From positions 186,001-250,000 of the forward strand of contig JASANE010029459.1 of NCBI GenBank assembly GCA_030248225.1: 64,000 bases of DNA, read 5' to 3'. Made by a program: the position numbers and the translations under genes. Position 1 is the first letter of the stretch; each line of letters starts with the position of its first letter. Shown here piece by piece: positions 1 to 12,583 of this stretch. This DNA comes from Trileptium ribeirensis. Lineage: Eukaryota > Nematoda > Enoplea > Enoplida > Thoracostomopsidae. The notes under the pieces are model-generated. The model worked only from the letters and a program-made list of their open reading frames with translations, searched no databases and had not been told where the DNA came from.

Positions 1-880
1 AAATCATAATTGCTAACATAAGAACTGTTAATACTACCCAATTTTATTGTCCGAATGAATGGTTATTTTTTAAGTTAAGGCTTAAATAACATCGTTATAA
101 AGAACTGAAGCAACATTGCTACCTGGAATTATTTGGCAGATTCCATGCTATTTCGAATCGGATGCAGTGTGAAAACTCTATATATAACAATCGTGCAAAT
201 CCGGTCGGATCCAATGTGAACACGGCATAAACATTGCTCGCCTGCTGTCATACCACTCGCTGTGCTCTCGTGTGTTTACTGTTCTTCTAGCAAGTAAACT
301 TTAAAACAAAGCCTTTAAAGTTATCGTGACAGGTACCAGAGACATTTATTTAAGCCGTATATTCATACATAAGCAAACTGTGGAGTCTCTGCCGATGGGG
401 TAGCAATATTCGTATTATTTCTACTGTAAATTGCGTAATATATATTCTAAAACCTGTAATAACAGCACATAAGTGTATTAAAAATGAATGAAAAACACCA
501 CGCTGTAATACTGTCACCCCCCCAGAAGTATCGTACCCCTTCGCGCGATACGTGCGCCTACCCCACCTGGTGCCCAACGCGCCAACCGATCTTCATCCGG
601 TAACCCTCGGCACCGCAGAGTTTCGCGAGAATTTGGAAACATTAAGGAAACTTGGGAGACACTAGCAAAAATTGCTGAAGATTAACAGAAATGGCGAAAA
701 TTGAGCGAAATTGGCAAAATTACAAACTTCTACAAATTTTGAACTCCGATCTGCCATACAACCCTCGCCAACCGGCTGACTCCGTTGCAGGCCCAAGATA
801 GACATCTCGCCCCTGAGGCACTGGAGGCCATACCCTCAAACCTCGCACCTTGGCCAATTCATGGTTAAAAATCCCGTAAG
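1..880. other. Left flank, no gene recognised
   Basis: No coding region is recognisable. A short stretch at 568-585 (TGGTGCCCAACG...) resembles a tRNA-Lys-type primer binding site of an LTR retroelement, and the sequence before it has a TATA-like segment near 180. No CA-ending LTR boundary or pol homology accompanies it, so this is at most a scrap of a dead LTR element. Confidence 0.3.
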
Positions 881-1423
881 AACATTGGATCGCTGTTGTA
901 AAGCTGTGAATGCACGTAACAACATTCGATCGTAACTAATAGAACAAAACAACATTAGTAACAATGTGACATTCAAGCAATTACGCGTCACAGCGTACCA
1001 AGGTTGTTACGCTGAACCCGCTTTGCGCAACTCACGAAGGCTGTTACATGCTATCGAATATAAAGTTTCCATATACAAGTGTGTATGCTGTCGATGGTCA
1101 CATTCCTATGAAAGACGCATGAATTCACTTATAAGACGTGCAAAATCCCAACACAACAAAAATGTTAATAATATTGGTGTTCGTTTTAATAATTAACCCA
1201 TATTTAAAATAAGACTGCTGCGGATTTGAAGCATGCCAGAAACATAATGACATGCATTGCTTTGATATTATTGGGTTTCTAAGACTTTCAAAAGGATCAC
1301 GAAGTTAAAAAATTCCAACATTTCTTGATTTGTTGATCGGCGACATGCTTAGGTGCGCACGAATTTCGTTCACAGCACTGTGCTAAAAATACAGTTGTAC
1401 GTAATTCAATGAAGTACAGTTAT

Positions 1424-2156
1424 ATAGTACACATTGCAATTAAGGGACACCTTCAGTGACACCGTATGTATTTAAGGGACATACAAGTACACATTGCAAT
1501 TAAGGGACACCTTCAGTGACACCGTATGTATTTAAGGGACATACAATTTAAAACCTCTCTAGCTAAATAAATATCAAACGTACAACACTAAAGTTTGCAC
1601 GATTGGAAAGCGTATATACTAGGCTCTGTTTGTACCAACTCTCAGATGTTTAAATTTTTTCTATAGTGAAATATATTTGCATTAATATTTTGTCCCTTAT
1701 TTCCCCAAAATAGGGTTAAAACTACTAAAAGTTTACTAGTGTCCCTTAATACCATATATCCCTTAATACCATATGTCCCTTAATACCAATGTTTACTATA
1801 TATAGTACACATTGGTATTAAGGGACATATTGTATTAAGGGACACTAGTAACTTTTAGTAGTTTTAACCCTATTTTGGGGAAATAAGGGACAAACTATTA
1901 ATGCAAATATATTTCACTATAGAAAAAATATAAACATCTGAGTCAGTACAAACAGAGCCTAGTATATACGCTTTCCAATAGTGCAAACTTTAGTGTTGTA
2001 GGTTTGATATTTATTTTAGCTAGAGAGGTTTTAAATTGTATGTCCACTTAAAATATCATATGGTGTCACTTAAGGGTGTCCTTTAATTGCAATGTGTACT
2101 TGTATGTCCCTTTAAAAACGTACGGTGTCCCTTAATCGCAATGTGTACTATACTAT
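1424..2156. repeat. Nested palindromic MITE-like element (left copy)
   Basis: This is itself an inverted repeat centred near 1800, where TACTATATATAGTACACATT is close to self-complementary. Both outer ends and the centre carry AGTACACATTG followed by an (A/G)TTAAGGGACA motif. Each half therefore looks like a MITE of about 370 bp with terminal inverted repeats, and the whole like two copies head to head sharing the central end. The sub-repeat GGTATTAAGGGACATAT is iterated near the centre. No coding capacity is visible. Confidence 0.75.
1427..1546 (+). repeat. Exact tandem pair of 60-bp units
   Basis: A 60-bp unit beginning AGTACACATTGCAATTAAGG and ending GGGACATACA occurs twice back to back without an obvious difference. 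The same doubling appears in mirror image near 7350-7465 in the other arm, so the duplication happened before the two arms became separate copies. Confidence 0.85.
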
Positions 2157-4049
2157 AACTAAGAAATTTTCTGGTATTGGACAGAAATTCGTCGATGTGC
2201 ATAAATATATTTTTGGCGAAATAATAATACACATGCGATGTTCACGTTTCTCCTATTTGTTCTTATAAATTGCACATCACGAAATGCAATACAATGCAAT
2301 GGGATTAAGCATTTATATACGCATAGATGCATATGCGTACACATGCTTGCAGAACAGCGAAGGGAAACTAAGTTACGTTCGGAGGAAGTCATTGGCAAAC
2401 CAGGCCGGAGAAGAGAAGTTCAAAATATTATCACGGGGCCTTTCTTGGAGTGTCCATCAATATTCGAGACAATGCCCTCGTGAACTTTTCTCACCGCTGA
2501 GGATGACCCATCTTCGAACACTTCGGCGAGTACTCTCAAACCGTGCTGCTACGGCAAGAAGTGTCATCCTGCCCTGGAAATAACTAAATTCAGGTGGGCA
2601 AACTTTTGCCACTCCGAATGCAGAGGGATGTGTCCTAGCCCACCTCGCTATATTCGCCACCCAGCGGTTTTAGATATAATTTACTGGGGACGCACAAAAC
2701 CAATTTTAAAACAGATCACACGAGCAGCGGGGTTTCATGCGCAGGTTTTAAGGTATGCAAATCATTTCGGGTGGGCGAGAAATGAGGAAGCGATTCTGGT
2801 TGACACAGAAAAACAGGAGATGGACTCAGACGCGAACCTCCACGATTTAAAAGCGATCAGAGGAAATCAAAATAGCGACCGAAGATAACCGAGGTGGAAG
2901 CAGCCGCTAGAATTTCAGGCCAATTAGTGAGAAGCAAAAATACAAAAAAACGAGTGACCTATGATATAATAACTCGTGTCAGATCACTAGGCGGTAGCAA
3001 ATTCTAACTGAAGAATGCTAACCATTTCGCAAGCATTTAGCACGGAAATTTTCTAAGCTTCGGCATTTAAACTCTCAATTTTTGGATGAGGTAGCAGCTG
3101 CCGAGATCGATTCCCTTAGGGTAACTAGCGGTTCAACAAGGATTGGGGGAAGCCAGGTCTTCCGGCCACTACAGTGGCGAATGATGGCGCAGCTGGGATC
3201 TCTTAAGGCCACAAGTAGTCTTAGTAGATAAAAACCGATTTGGAAAATTCCCGATACTGTGACATCACATTACTTTTATTTCCAATTTTTCAGCTTGCAA
3301 CTGTGTACTTGCAGGGAAGCCAACATTATTCCAGGCACCCCAAGTCTCCCTCATAAATTTTTTGCGATGCTGCGCATAAACAGCTTAAATTTTTCGCCCT
3401 TGCGGCGAATACGGCTAGAGCGATGGGGAAGGGTGACCGCAATGGACACGTAATTGTCTCTATAGCGTCACCCTTGGATTAGAACTATACCAATTACAAT
3501 ACTGTCTTATCGCTCACAAAAAATAATAAACATACGTTACAAATTTACAAAACATAACAAATATAACACAAAACAGAATCATGGGAATTGTGACAAAATG
3601 GCGTAACACAAACATTTTGCACATTAAACTGCATGACTATTTGCGCAATGATTGTTGTACCCATCGTTAAGTTAAACACTTTGGAAAATGTGTTGAAAGT
3701 CTTAAACAACACTTTGTTTTTTTATATTTGGAATAAAATATTAGAGACAAATTTGTTAAAAAGTAATAGGTAACGTTTCGAATTTCACACAAGTTTGCAT
3801 TATATACAGTTAAAACAAATTATAGGGCTCGTCGATTAATATTGAATGCATTATATGAATGCTATATTTTTCCAATTTAATGCATTTGACTTTGTGCAAA
3901 ATCCTCTTTGATCTCCGTACAAATTATTGAGCCTCAAGGCGACCGAATTTCCAAGCACAATCGACAGCTTATTTTGCCACACGGCGTACAACGTATTATC
4001 AGTAGACAATTTTACATCTTATGAAATTAACGCTTCCTGTCCGTGTCAG

Positions 4050-4821
4050 TGGACATCAAAAATCGCAATTTTCCACATATTTCATATTTAAATATTCGCA
4101 TATTTAAAAAATATTGTAAGCTACTTCGACACTTGCCACATTCACCCAGTTTCGCAGCCGACCAATGCTAAAACCGTGTTTTTGCCTAAATGTGACGTGT
4201 GCGATACAGATACATAACCCAAATGCCATATTAAGCAAAGTGAATACCATTGCAATACTCTGGTTTTCGTGGCTGCACTGGGCTACGAATTTAAGATCGC
4301 ACTTTTCTGTAATGCTTATTGATATTTTGCCCTATTTAAAAACAGTGTTCGGGCCTCAATGAAGTATGATTCTACTAGTAAATTGATATGGCTACGTGGC
4401 GAAGCCTTCAAGTGAATAAATAAACAATCCTTTCCAAATCTGGCTGGCACTCGAGTTATAGCATGGCGATAAGCAGAACAAAATAGCACAACACATACTT
4501 TGTTGCTGTAGGATACGGAGTCGAAGAGGATGCAACTAGAACACACATTATACAAAAGAAACAGCTAGTTACACATCGTTGAGTCGACTACTACAGTCGT
4601 ACAACGATACAGCCACCTAGGGAGCGAAGTAATGGTTTTACCCAAATAGCAATCCTGCAATTTCGCTGGATAGAACTACTAATTCCGATAGCAATCTGTC
4701 TCGATCTAGTATCAATGGCACCAATAGTAAATCAAAAGTATATTTATCGACGACTGTGCGAGTAATCACTCAATAATAAACTGATTGAGTACGATACATA
4801 TGCTAGTAACGACAACAAGAA
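4050..4821. other. Loop of the large palindrome, no gene recognised
   Basis: This is unpaired central sequence of about 770 bp, AT-rich, with only short random open frames. I see no domain, no promoter and no internal repeat of note. Confidence 0.5.
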
Positions 4822-7800
4822 TGACACCGACAGGAAGCGATAATTCATAAGATGAAAAATTGTCTACTGATAATACCGGGGTTGTACGCCGTGTGGCAAA
4901 ATAAGCTGTCGATTGTGCTTGGAAATTCGGTCGCCTTGAGGCTGGATAATTTGTACAGGAGATCAAAGAGGATTTTGCACAAAGTCAAATGCATTAAATT
5001 GGAAAAATATAGCATTCATATAATGCATTCAATATTAATCGACGAGCCCTATAATTTGTTTTAACTGTATATATAATGCAAACTTGTGTGAAATTAGAGG
5101 AAACGTTACCTATTACTTTTTAACAAATTTGTCTCTAATAGTTTATTTCAAATATAAAAAAACAAAGTGTTGTTTAAGACTTTCAACACATTTTCCAAAG
5201 TGTTTAACTTAACGATGGGTACAACAATCATTGCGCAAATAGTCATGCAGTTTAATGTGCAAAATGTTTGTGTTACGCCATTTTGTCACAATTCCCATGA
5301 TTCTGTTTTGTGTTATATTTGTTATGTTTTGTAAATTCGTTACGTATGTTTATTTTGTTTTTTTGAGCGATAAGACAGTATTGTAATTGGTATAGTTCTA
5401 ATCCAAGGGTGACGCTATAGAGACAATTACGTGTTCATTGCGGTCACCTTTTCCCCATCGCTCTATTCGCCGCAAGGGCGAAAATTTAAGCTGTTTATGC
5501 GCAGCATGGCAAAAAATTTATGAGGGAGAGTTGGGGTGCCGTGAGTAATGTTGGCTTCCCTGCAAGTACACAGGTGCAAGCTGAAAAATAGGAAATAAAG
5601 AGTCAATGTCTCGATGTCACAGGATTGGCAGAATTTTCCAAATCGCTCTTTATCTGCTAAAACTACTTGTGGCCTTAAGAGATCCCAGCTGCGCCATCAT
5701 TCGCCACTGTAGTGGCCGGAAGACCTGGCTTCCCCCAATCCTTGTTGAACCGCTAGTTACCCTAAGGGAAAAAATCGATCTCGGCAGCTGCTACCTCATC
5801 CAAAAATTGAGAGTTTAAATGCCGAAGCTTAGAAAATTTCCGTGCTAAATGCTTGCGAAATGGTTAGCATTCTTCAGTTAGAATTTGCTACCGCCTAGTG
5901 ATCTGACGGGACGAGTTATTTATATTATAGGTCACTCGTTTTTTTGTATTTTTGCTTCTCACTAATTGGCCTGAAATTATTAGCGGCTGCTTCCACCTCG
6001 GTTATCTTCGGTCGCTATTTTGATTTCCTCTGATCGCTTTTAAATCGTGGAGGTTCGCGTCTGAGTCCATCTCCTGTTTTTCTGTGTCAACCAGAATCGC
6101 TTCCTCATCTTCTCGCCCACCCGAAATGATTTGCATACCTTAAAACCTGCGCATGAAACCCCGCCGCCCCTGCTGATCCTGTTTTGAAAATTGGTTTTTG
6201 TGTGTCCCAGTAAATTATATCTAAAACCGCTGGGTGGCGACTATAGCGAGGTGGGCTAGGACACATCCCTCTGCATTCGGAGTGGCAAAAGTTTGCCCAC
6301 CTGAAGTGAGTTCTTTCCAGGGCAGGATGACACTTCTGGCCGTAGCAGCACGGTTTGAGAGTACTCGCCGACGTGTTCGAAGATGGCTCATCCTCAGCGC
6401 GCGAAAAGTTCACGAGGGCATCTCGTCTCGAATATTGATGGACACTCCAAGAAAGGCCCCGTGATAATATTTTGAACTTCTCTTCTCCGGCCTGGTTTGC
6501 CAATGACTTCCTCCGAACGTAACTTAGTTTCCCTTCGCTGTTCTGCAAGCATGTGTACGCATATGCATCTATGCGTATATAAATGCTTAATCCCATTGCA
6601 TTGTATTGCATTTCGTGATGTGCAATTTATAAGAACAAATAGGAGAAACGTGAACATCGCATGTGTATTATTATTTCGCCAAAAATATATTTATGCACAT
6701 TGAGCAATTTTCGTCCAATACCAGAAAATTTCTTAGTTATAGTATAGTACACATTGCGATTAAGGGACACCGTACGTTTTTAAAGGGACATACAAGTACA
6801 CATTGCAATTAAAGGACACCCTTAGTGACACCGTATGTATTTAATGGACATACAATTTAAAACCTCTCTAGCTAAATAAATATCAAACCTACAACACTAA
6901 AGTTTGCACTATTGGAAAGCGTATATACTAGGCTCTGTTTGTACTAACTCTCAGATGTTTATATTTTTTCTATAGTGAAATATATTTGCATTAATAGTTT
7001 GTCCCTTATTTCCCCAAAATAGGGTTAAAACTACTAAAAGTTACTAGTGTCCCTTAATACCATATGTCCCTTAATACCAATGTGTACTATATATAGTACA
7101 CATTGGTATTAAGGGACATATGGTATTAAGGGATATATGGTATTAAGGGACACTAGTAACTTTTAGTAGTTTTAACCCTATTTTGGGGAAATAAGGGACA
7201 AAATATTAATGCAAATATATTTCACTATAGAAAAAATTTAAACATCTGAGAGTTGGTACAAACAGAGCCTAGTATATACGCTTTCCAATCGTGCAAACTT
7301 TAGTGTTGTACGTTTGATATTTATTTAGCTAGAGAGGTTTTAAATTGTATGTCCCTTAAATACATACGGTGTCACTGAAGGTGTCCCTTAATTGCAATGT
7401 GTACTTGTATGTCCCTTAAATACATACGGTGTCACTGAAGGTGTCCCTTAATTGCAATGTGTACTATATAACTGTACTTCATTGAATTACGTACAACTGT
7501 ATTTTTAGCACAGTGCTGTGAACGAAATTCGTGCGCACCTAAGCATGTCGCCGATCAACAAATCAAGAAATGTTGGAATTTTTTAACTTCGTGATCCTTT
7601 TGAAGTCTTAGAAACCCAATAATATCAAAGCAATGCATGTCGATCTACGTTTCTGGCATGCTTCAAATCCGCAGCAGTCTTATTTTAAATATGGGTTAAT
7701 TATTAAAACGAACACCAATATTATTAACATTTTTGTTGTGTTGGGATTTTGCACGTCTTATAAAGTGAATTCATGCGTCTTTCATAGGAATGTGACCATC

Positions 7801-8007
7801 GACATACACACTTGTATATGGAAACTTTATATTCGATAGCATGTAACAGCCTTCGTGAGTTGCGGCAAAGCGGGTTCAGCGTAACCAACCTTGGTACGCT
7901 GTGGACGCGTAATGAATGTCACATTGTTACTAATGTTGTTTTGTTCTATTAGTTACGATTGAATGTTGTTACGTGCATTCACAGCTTTACAACAGCGATC
8001 CAATGTT
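4822..8007 (-). repeat. Right arm of the large palindrome
   Basis: Inverted copy of 881-4049. The strand given is relative to the left arm. It contains the mirror of the nested palindromic element (6736-7466) and of the segment shared with 48310-48840 (here about 5990-6540). Confidence 0.8.
6736..7466. repeat. Nested palindromic MITE-like element (right copy)
   Basis: Mirror copy of the element at 1424-2156, again symmetric, with its centre near 7090 (TACTATATATAGTACACATT). The window therefore holds four copies of the half-unit in alternating orientation. Confidence 0.75.
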
Positions 8008-8356
8008 GTTGCAGTATATACGCAACTGAACGTACACTAACATACATCCAACATTCAAACTATCGCTTGGAACCTTGAACAATAAACACTGTTCCCTGGT
8101 TTCTCCAAACCGTGTGGGGAAGCGCTTTTCGCCCTCCCCCGGTTTGGCCCCTTTCTAATTTTGAATCGGGGTGCCTCGCGACTGTTGCTTCCTGGTCCGC
8201 GAGAGTCCGTTGAGAAACCAGGTTTCTTACCGAGAACGCAGTTCCGTGATACCGTTTCAGTAACCGTACTTCAGTACCGTTCAGCGTATGCAATCGGTTG
8301 CAACCACCATAAAGTCTCATTTGGTGATATCAAAGTGGTTAGGTGATCACGTTTGG

Positions 8357-8666
8357 TGCATTAGGGAAGAATATGACACTTCCCTTCACTCACATGTTAG
8401 CCTTTTTTGATGATACGGGCGTTTTCGGCCTGGCCCCCCAGTTTTTTTTTTGGGGGGGGGGGTAGGTCGGACCCCGTCTCCAATTTCTGGGGGTCGGTTT
8501 ATAGGCAGCCCCTCAAAAACTGGGGGGTCCCAGCTACCCCCCCAGAAATTGGCGGGTCAGTGCATCTCGATCCCACAGAAACTGGAGTCAGGTCGAAAAC
8601 GCCCGTATCTTAAAACACGGGTTTATATGTGAGTGCAGGGAAGTGTCATACTCTACCCTAATGCAC
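8357..8666. repeat. Foldback MITE with G/C-run interior
   Basis: The left end (GTGCATTAGGGAAGAATATG at 8357) pairs with the right end (CTCTACCCTAATGCAC to 8666). Pairing continues through the TGACACTTCCCT/AGGGAAGTGTCA and ATACGGGCGTTTTCG/CGAAAACGCCCGTAT segments. The interior has long G and C runs (around 8440-8460 and 8520-8545). The open frames that cross it are by-products of the runs. No target duplication is evident. The sequence 8008-8356 just before it shows nothing recognisable. Confidence 0.7.
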
Positions 8667-9016
8667 GCCTGGTAATATGTGTGCCAAGTTGTGCAAGACA
8701 TACTTGCCGTAATAATATTTAGAAATGCTTATGTTGTAGTACCGTGCTCATGTTTAATAGTTCCAGGCGTATGTATTTCTAAGCAATCCTTACTCTGTTA
8801 CGCGTATTTAATTGGGCAGGTTCAAATTGAACATAATTCGTCGCAAAAATACACCTTGCGTTGTTTATTTAAGGTTTAATTAAGATGAAAAATACCTACA
8901 GGTTTAAAATGAAATAATTTATTGGAAGCATTTGTTATACTCCCATTTTGCAGTGTGATTTTTTCGATGTAAACTTTTGTTATTTCCTGTGAATGGAAAC
9001 TAATCTTTGTCTATAA
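8667..9016. other. Spacer, nothing recognised
   Basis: AT-rich sequence with short open frames and no conserved domain. No repeat pairing was seen. Confidence 0.4.
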
Positions 9017-9770
9017 AAATGGGGTCTTTTCGATTATCCCCCAGCCGGTAATTTCGTCAATTTTGAAGTTACAGATAAAATTTTGGTACCAATCGATTCA
9101 ACTCGATGAGGCGGTTCAGAAAATGCCCATGCTGACAATTTTTTTCGATTTTTTGATGTTTTAATGGTCCCCCTAGGGAACCAAAATTTTTTTCTTTGGA
9201 ATATGTCCATGTTGGGTACCGTTCGTCTCGGCTTCATGAGAGAAAACTAATGGCGTGTCTACTTTATCGTTAGAAAGTTATGAGAGCCCAAGTAGCTTTC
9301 AGGGGCGATACGTTATAACGTTAAAAAAGAACAGCTTATAGCGGGAGGTTCGGGGGCGGGAGCCCTCCGACTTAGGCTTAGTGTATATCTCATATAAGGA
9401 CCTTAGCTTAGGCTAAGAGTAAGGCTTAGGCTTAGTATACCGAGAACGTCATGGCCTGTATTTTATTTCTGCCTCTCAGGGTGACTTGGGTCCTGACAAC
9501 TTTTTAACGGCAGCGCAGATTTCAATAAACTACACGCCAGTAGATTTCTCTCATCAAGCCGAGTCGAAAGGTATCCAACATGACCATATTCCGAAGAAAA
9601 AATTTTTGGGTTCCCATTGGGACCACAAAAATAAAAAAAATTGTCATGGATGTGGATAAAAGGTATTTTCCGAACCGCGTCATCGAGCTAAATTTATTGA
9701 TACCAAAATTTTATCTGTATCTTCAAGATTGACGAAATACTGGCTGGGGAGGATAACCGACAAAACCCGA
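9017..9770. repeat. Long inverted repeat (foldback element)
   Basis: Positions 9017-9305 pair with 9470-9770 in inverted orientation, with a loop of about 160 bp containing GGCTTAG/CTTAGGC iterations. Landmark pairs are GATTATCCCCCAGCCGGTAA against its complement near 9740, and GAGCCCAAGT against ACTTGGGTCC. The outer end (GATTATCCCCC) is shared with the palindrome at 14573-15216, suggesting one family. No coding capacity. Confidence 0.75.
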
Positions 9771-10110
9771 AAAATCTATATTTGGGCCACAAATGGATTA
9801 TTAAAATTTCAACCTAAATTCAAGTTCCAGTATGGCTTTTGTCTTTTGCTGGACCATAACCATAATTCTATTTTCGCCGGAAGTACAGCTTCTGTTACTC
9901 CCTGATATGTGTGTATCCGATGTATATATAGTGAATCGAAAATGTTTCCCGCTCTCTCATGTAGTTTGCGAACCTTTGGCTGTTTTCTTAAATTTTTTCT
10001 TGATGGTCTAGATTTAGGAATTTTTGAAGCTCATTTAAGCCAGAAATTTGTTTGGACGTCTTAGGAGTGTACATTTAGAAGTAACAATTTAAACGGATAT
10101 ACATACCAAT
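9771..10110. other. Spacer, nothing recognised
   Basis: Anonymous AT-rich sequence between the foldback element and the first hAT-like copy. Its last 8 bp, ATACCAAT, are the left target duplication of that copy. Confidence 0.4.
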
Positions 10111-11286
10111 CAGGGAATAACCGGAACTGAAATTTACCGGAACCGTCCATTTAAACCGGATCCGGAACCGGAGCCTGATTTTCGAAATTTATATATAGTA
10201 AAACAGATGAAGGAAGAAATTAAGGTATAGTCGATTTAAAATGCATTAAAATAAGTTTTACATTAGACTTAATGTATTGTGATGGCAGTATTGCCGTTCT
10301 GAAGCTTTAAAGAGCCTGAGGAAGCTAATAATGTTTATTTATCGATCAATATGTCGTTTTATTGGACACTCAGAGCAAAACATACCTTCCACTATACATC
10401 TTTGCGTGTACTGCGTCCAATTGAATGTGCTTACAAGACATGGAGCGTAAAATAAATACTTTCGCTCTGTCTCTAGTCGCCTTCCTTTACTACACATACC
10501 TTTGTTACATGTTGTTCTGTAGGAAACTTGTCATTATTGGTTTATATGGTTCTAAGGTAAAATAATAGAAGGTATATATACTATAATATTCTGATCGTGG
10601 TCAGAGACACACTGTTAGCTGGAGTTGGGTAACCAGTGTCCGTCAGTTAGATGATAATGATGATAACTTTCTAATCATAATGCTATAAATAAGACAAACT
10701 GTGATACTGCTCGCACAGTTTCAATAAATCCAGTTCATTGCCAAGAAAGCAGTTTCTGGCTGCGTTATAGATAACGTTACTTTACTTCCATTTCGCCTGA
10801 TTAACAAAGTTTACAAGCACACTGGCTGGTGCTTGATGCAATTTATATTAGCCAAGCATATGCTAAGTACTTCTGCGTAAGCCATAGTCTGTTTACCCAG
10901 TTAGTCTGGTTTAATTCGAACGTAACCCGGTGACTTCTGAATGTGCAAAATAGTTGCTACAAGCATTGACCTGGTTTTGATTTGTTAACAAACTCTTGCG
11001 GGTTATTATGAAAAATTGCTACTGAAATTATGTGTCCTACTTATGTTTCACACGGTAAAGTGCTTAGTTAACCTTTTCTTTTGCTTGGTTGTTTTGGAGC
11101 TTTATCATTGTATAATATATATTACATATGTTAGGATCAGAGATGAAGCAAAAATGTGGAAAATTTCAAACAAAAATTTTAAACCGGAATTCCGGTTCCG
11201 GTATATGTATATATAGTTTTTGGCCTTTGCCGGAACCGCAAGAGGAACACGATTTTCGCCGGAACCGGAATTCCGGTTACTCCCTG
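10111..11286 (+). mobile_element. hAT-like non-autonomous transposon, complete copy
   Basis: It begins CAGGGAATAACCGGAA and ends TTCCGGTTACTCCCTG, an imperfect terminal inverted repeat rich in CCGGAA steps. The flanks are ATACCAAT and ATACCAGT, an 8-bp target duplication with one mismatch. Known hAT elements have CAGGG...CCCTG-type ends and 8-bp duplications, which is the basis of the assignment. There is no transposase, so it would depend on an enzyme supplied elsewhere. Its 1176-bp interior is shared with the copies at 23466, 29416 and 35997. Open frames crossing 11016-11479 are inside or across its end and are not genes. Confidence 0.82.
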
Positions 11287-12139
11287 ATACCAGTATATAT
11301 ATATATCGGTACCCGATATGCCGCCCTTGCGTAATTATTCCAATGCATGTCGCAATGGTGAATCGCATGGTCATATTCTGCCGGCAGACGGTTTCGATTA
11401 TGGCACACGTATCACAAAAAACGTCATTTAATGCTTCCTGCAAACCTAAAAGCCATATTCGAGCACGATAAATGTCCATTTTATGTATTTATGTGCACAC
11501 ACATTTATATATGCTTATATATATCCTTTAGACTTCTTGTAGCTATGACGTTGCAGATCTTTTGAACATTCGCACTTACCAAACCTGCTACTTACGAACC
11601 GCCAACAAAGTGTACTATAACGCTGCGTTCGTTCGTTGATCTGGTCGTTGGTGTTTTAACTCTCTTCGTACAGTTGTTATTATTACTTAGGTATATATTG
11701 CGTGTGTGTCTGATTTTCAGCTGGTTGATTGAGTTTTGATGATGTGTACTTATGTGCTTTTTCAGTAAAATACATGGATCGGCACGTTTTTGTGTATTAT
11801 GCAAGCAGCTTTGGCTCGGCGCAATACGTATTGTAGCAGTCGGCTTTCGTTTCAGTGCTAAAATAGCAAGACTACCCGTTATTGTAGTAGCATTATTAGA
11901 AAATCATAATGATTGATTGGCTAGCATTAAAACGCACAGTATCGTAGTGTTGTCGCAATAAATGCTTTTCATGCAGTGAGGATGAGCATTATATACGGAA
12001 GAGTCCCGATAAACAATGTGACGTTAGCTATCTTTGCTAGCTCTTCTGCGAGGGAGACGGCACATGCGTACACGTTAAAATTTAATTCGTAAACAAGTAT
12101 GGCACCCAGTTCGTTGCTTTAGTTGTTTAAGTACCGTAT
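11287..12139. other. Spacer, nothing recognised
   Basis: AT-rich sequence after the hAT-like copy. Short open frames on both strands show no family resemblance. Confidence 0.4.
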
Positions 12140-12583
12140 AAACCAATAATTTCAAGTTTTCTATAGAATAACATGTAACAAACGGAATTTCTAATAAAGG
12201 GAGGCGAGTTGACATTGTCTAGTCTACTCTCCCTGCGTTGCAAGCACATTCAGTGTCACGCACTTTACGCAAGGCTTCATAGTGGAAAGCAATTGTTTGT
12301 GCTGCAACACCAAAAGACGTCATCTTGATCTATAAATAGCATTATTCGCTTCTTCATCCTCATCAAGTTTAGCAATTTCTGTTGCAGTTTAGTATGTGTT
12401 ATTGTTCTTCAAAATTGCGGAAACACAGCAATGTCATCGTGCTGCATACAGTACGTAAAATTTATTTTACCACGATGTAAATCCACAGTACATTCATTTC
12501 TTCCTTCATTTGTTTTACTATGTATAAATTTCGATGACCAGATTCCGGATTCGGTTTAAATGGACGGTTTTGGTTATTCCCTG
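12140..12583 (-). mobile_element. hAT-like family, truncated diverged copy
   Basis: The sequence matches one half of the family in inverted orientation: the AACAACATGTAACAAA-type segment, the GGGAGGCGA segment, the CTTCATTTGTTTTACTA segment, and the end GGTTATTCCCTG at 12583. It is more diverged than the four complete copies and lacks the other terminus. The left limit is approximate. A second scrap resembling the CCGGTTA end lies near 12643-12690. Confidence 0.65.

Larger units (their letters stand above)
881..4049 (+). repeat. Left arm of the large palindrome
   Basis: This arm reads in order: a terminal zone with AACATT(G/C)GATCG-like motifs (881-960), a nested palindromic element (1424-2156), a segment at about 2380-2890 that has a diverged relative at 48310-48840, and AT-rich sequence to 4049. 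Its reverse complement is found at 4822-8007. Confidence 0.8.
881..8007. repeat. Large imperfect palindrome (about 7.1 kb foldback structure)
   Basis: Positions 881-4049 and 4822-8007 are inverted copies of one another over essentially their whole length, with scattered substitutions and small indels. The outer ends pair as AACATTGGATCGCTGTTGTA at 881 against its complement ending at 8007. The inner ends pair near 4049 and 4822. The arms contain many matching short open frames on opposite strands, which are mirror images rather than genes. No transposase or other protein is recognisable in arms or loop. It could be a foldback-type transposon, an inverted duplication, or an assembly artefact; the arm divergence argues against a simple read-through artefact. 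No clear target duplication flanks it. Confidence 0.85.

Noticed and set aside
568..585. Primer-binding-site-like sequence TGGTGCCCAACG
   Set aside because: No LTR end (CA) precedes it and no retroelement coding sequence follows, so the match may be chance.
1427..1546. Regular direct repeats considered as a CRISPR array
   Set aside because: Only two units with no distinct spacers, in an animal genome; it is a simple tandem duplication inside a transposon-like element.
2238..6657. Matching open frames on opposite strands suggesting a duplicated gene pair
   Set aside because: They are the two arms of the palindrome seen from each side; no domain, start context or splice structure supports a gene.
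11016..11479. Overlapping frames up to 124 residues on both strands
   Set aside because: They lie across the end of the hAT-like transposon and its CCGGAA repeats.
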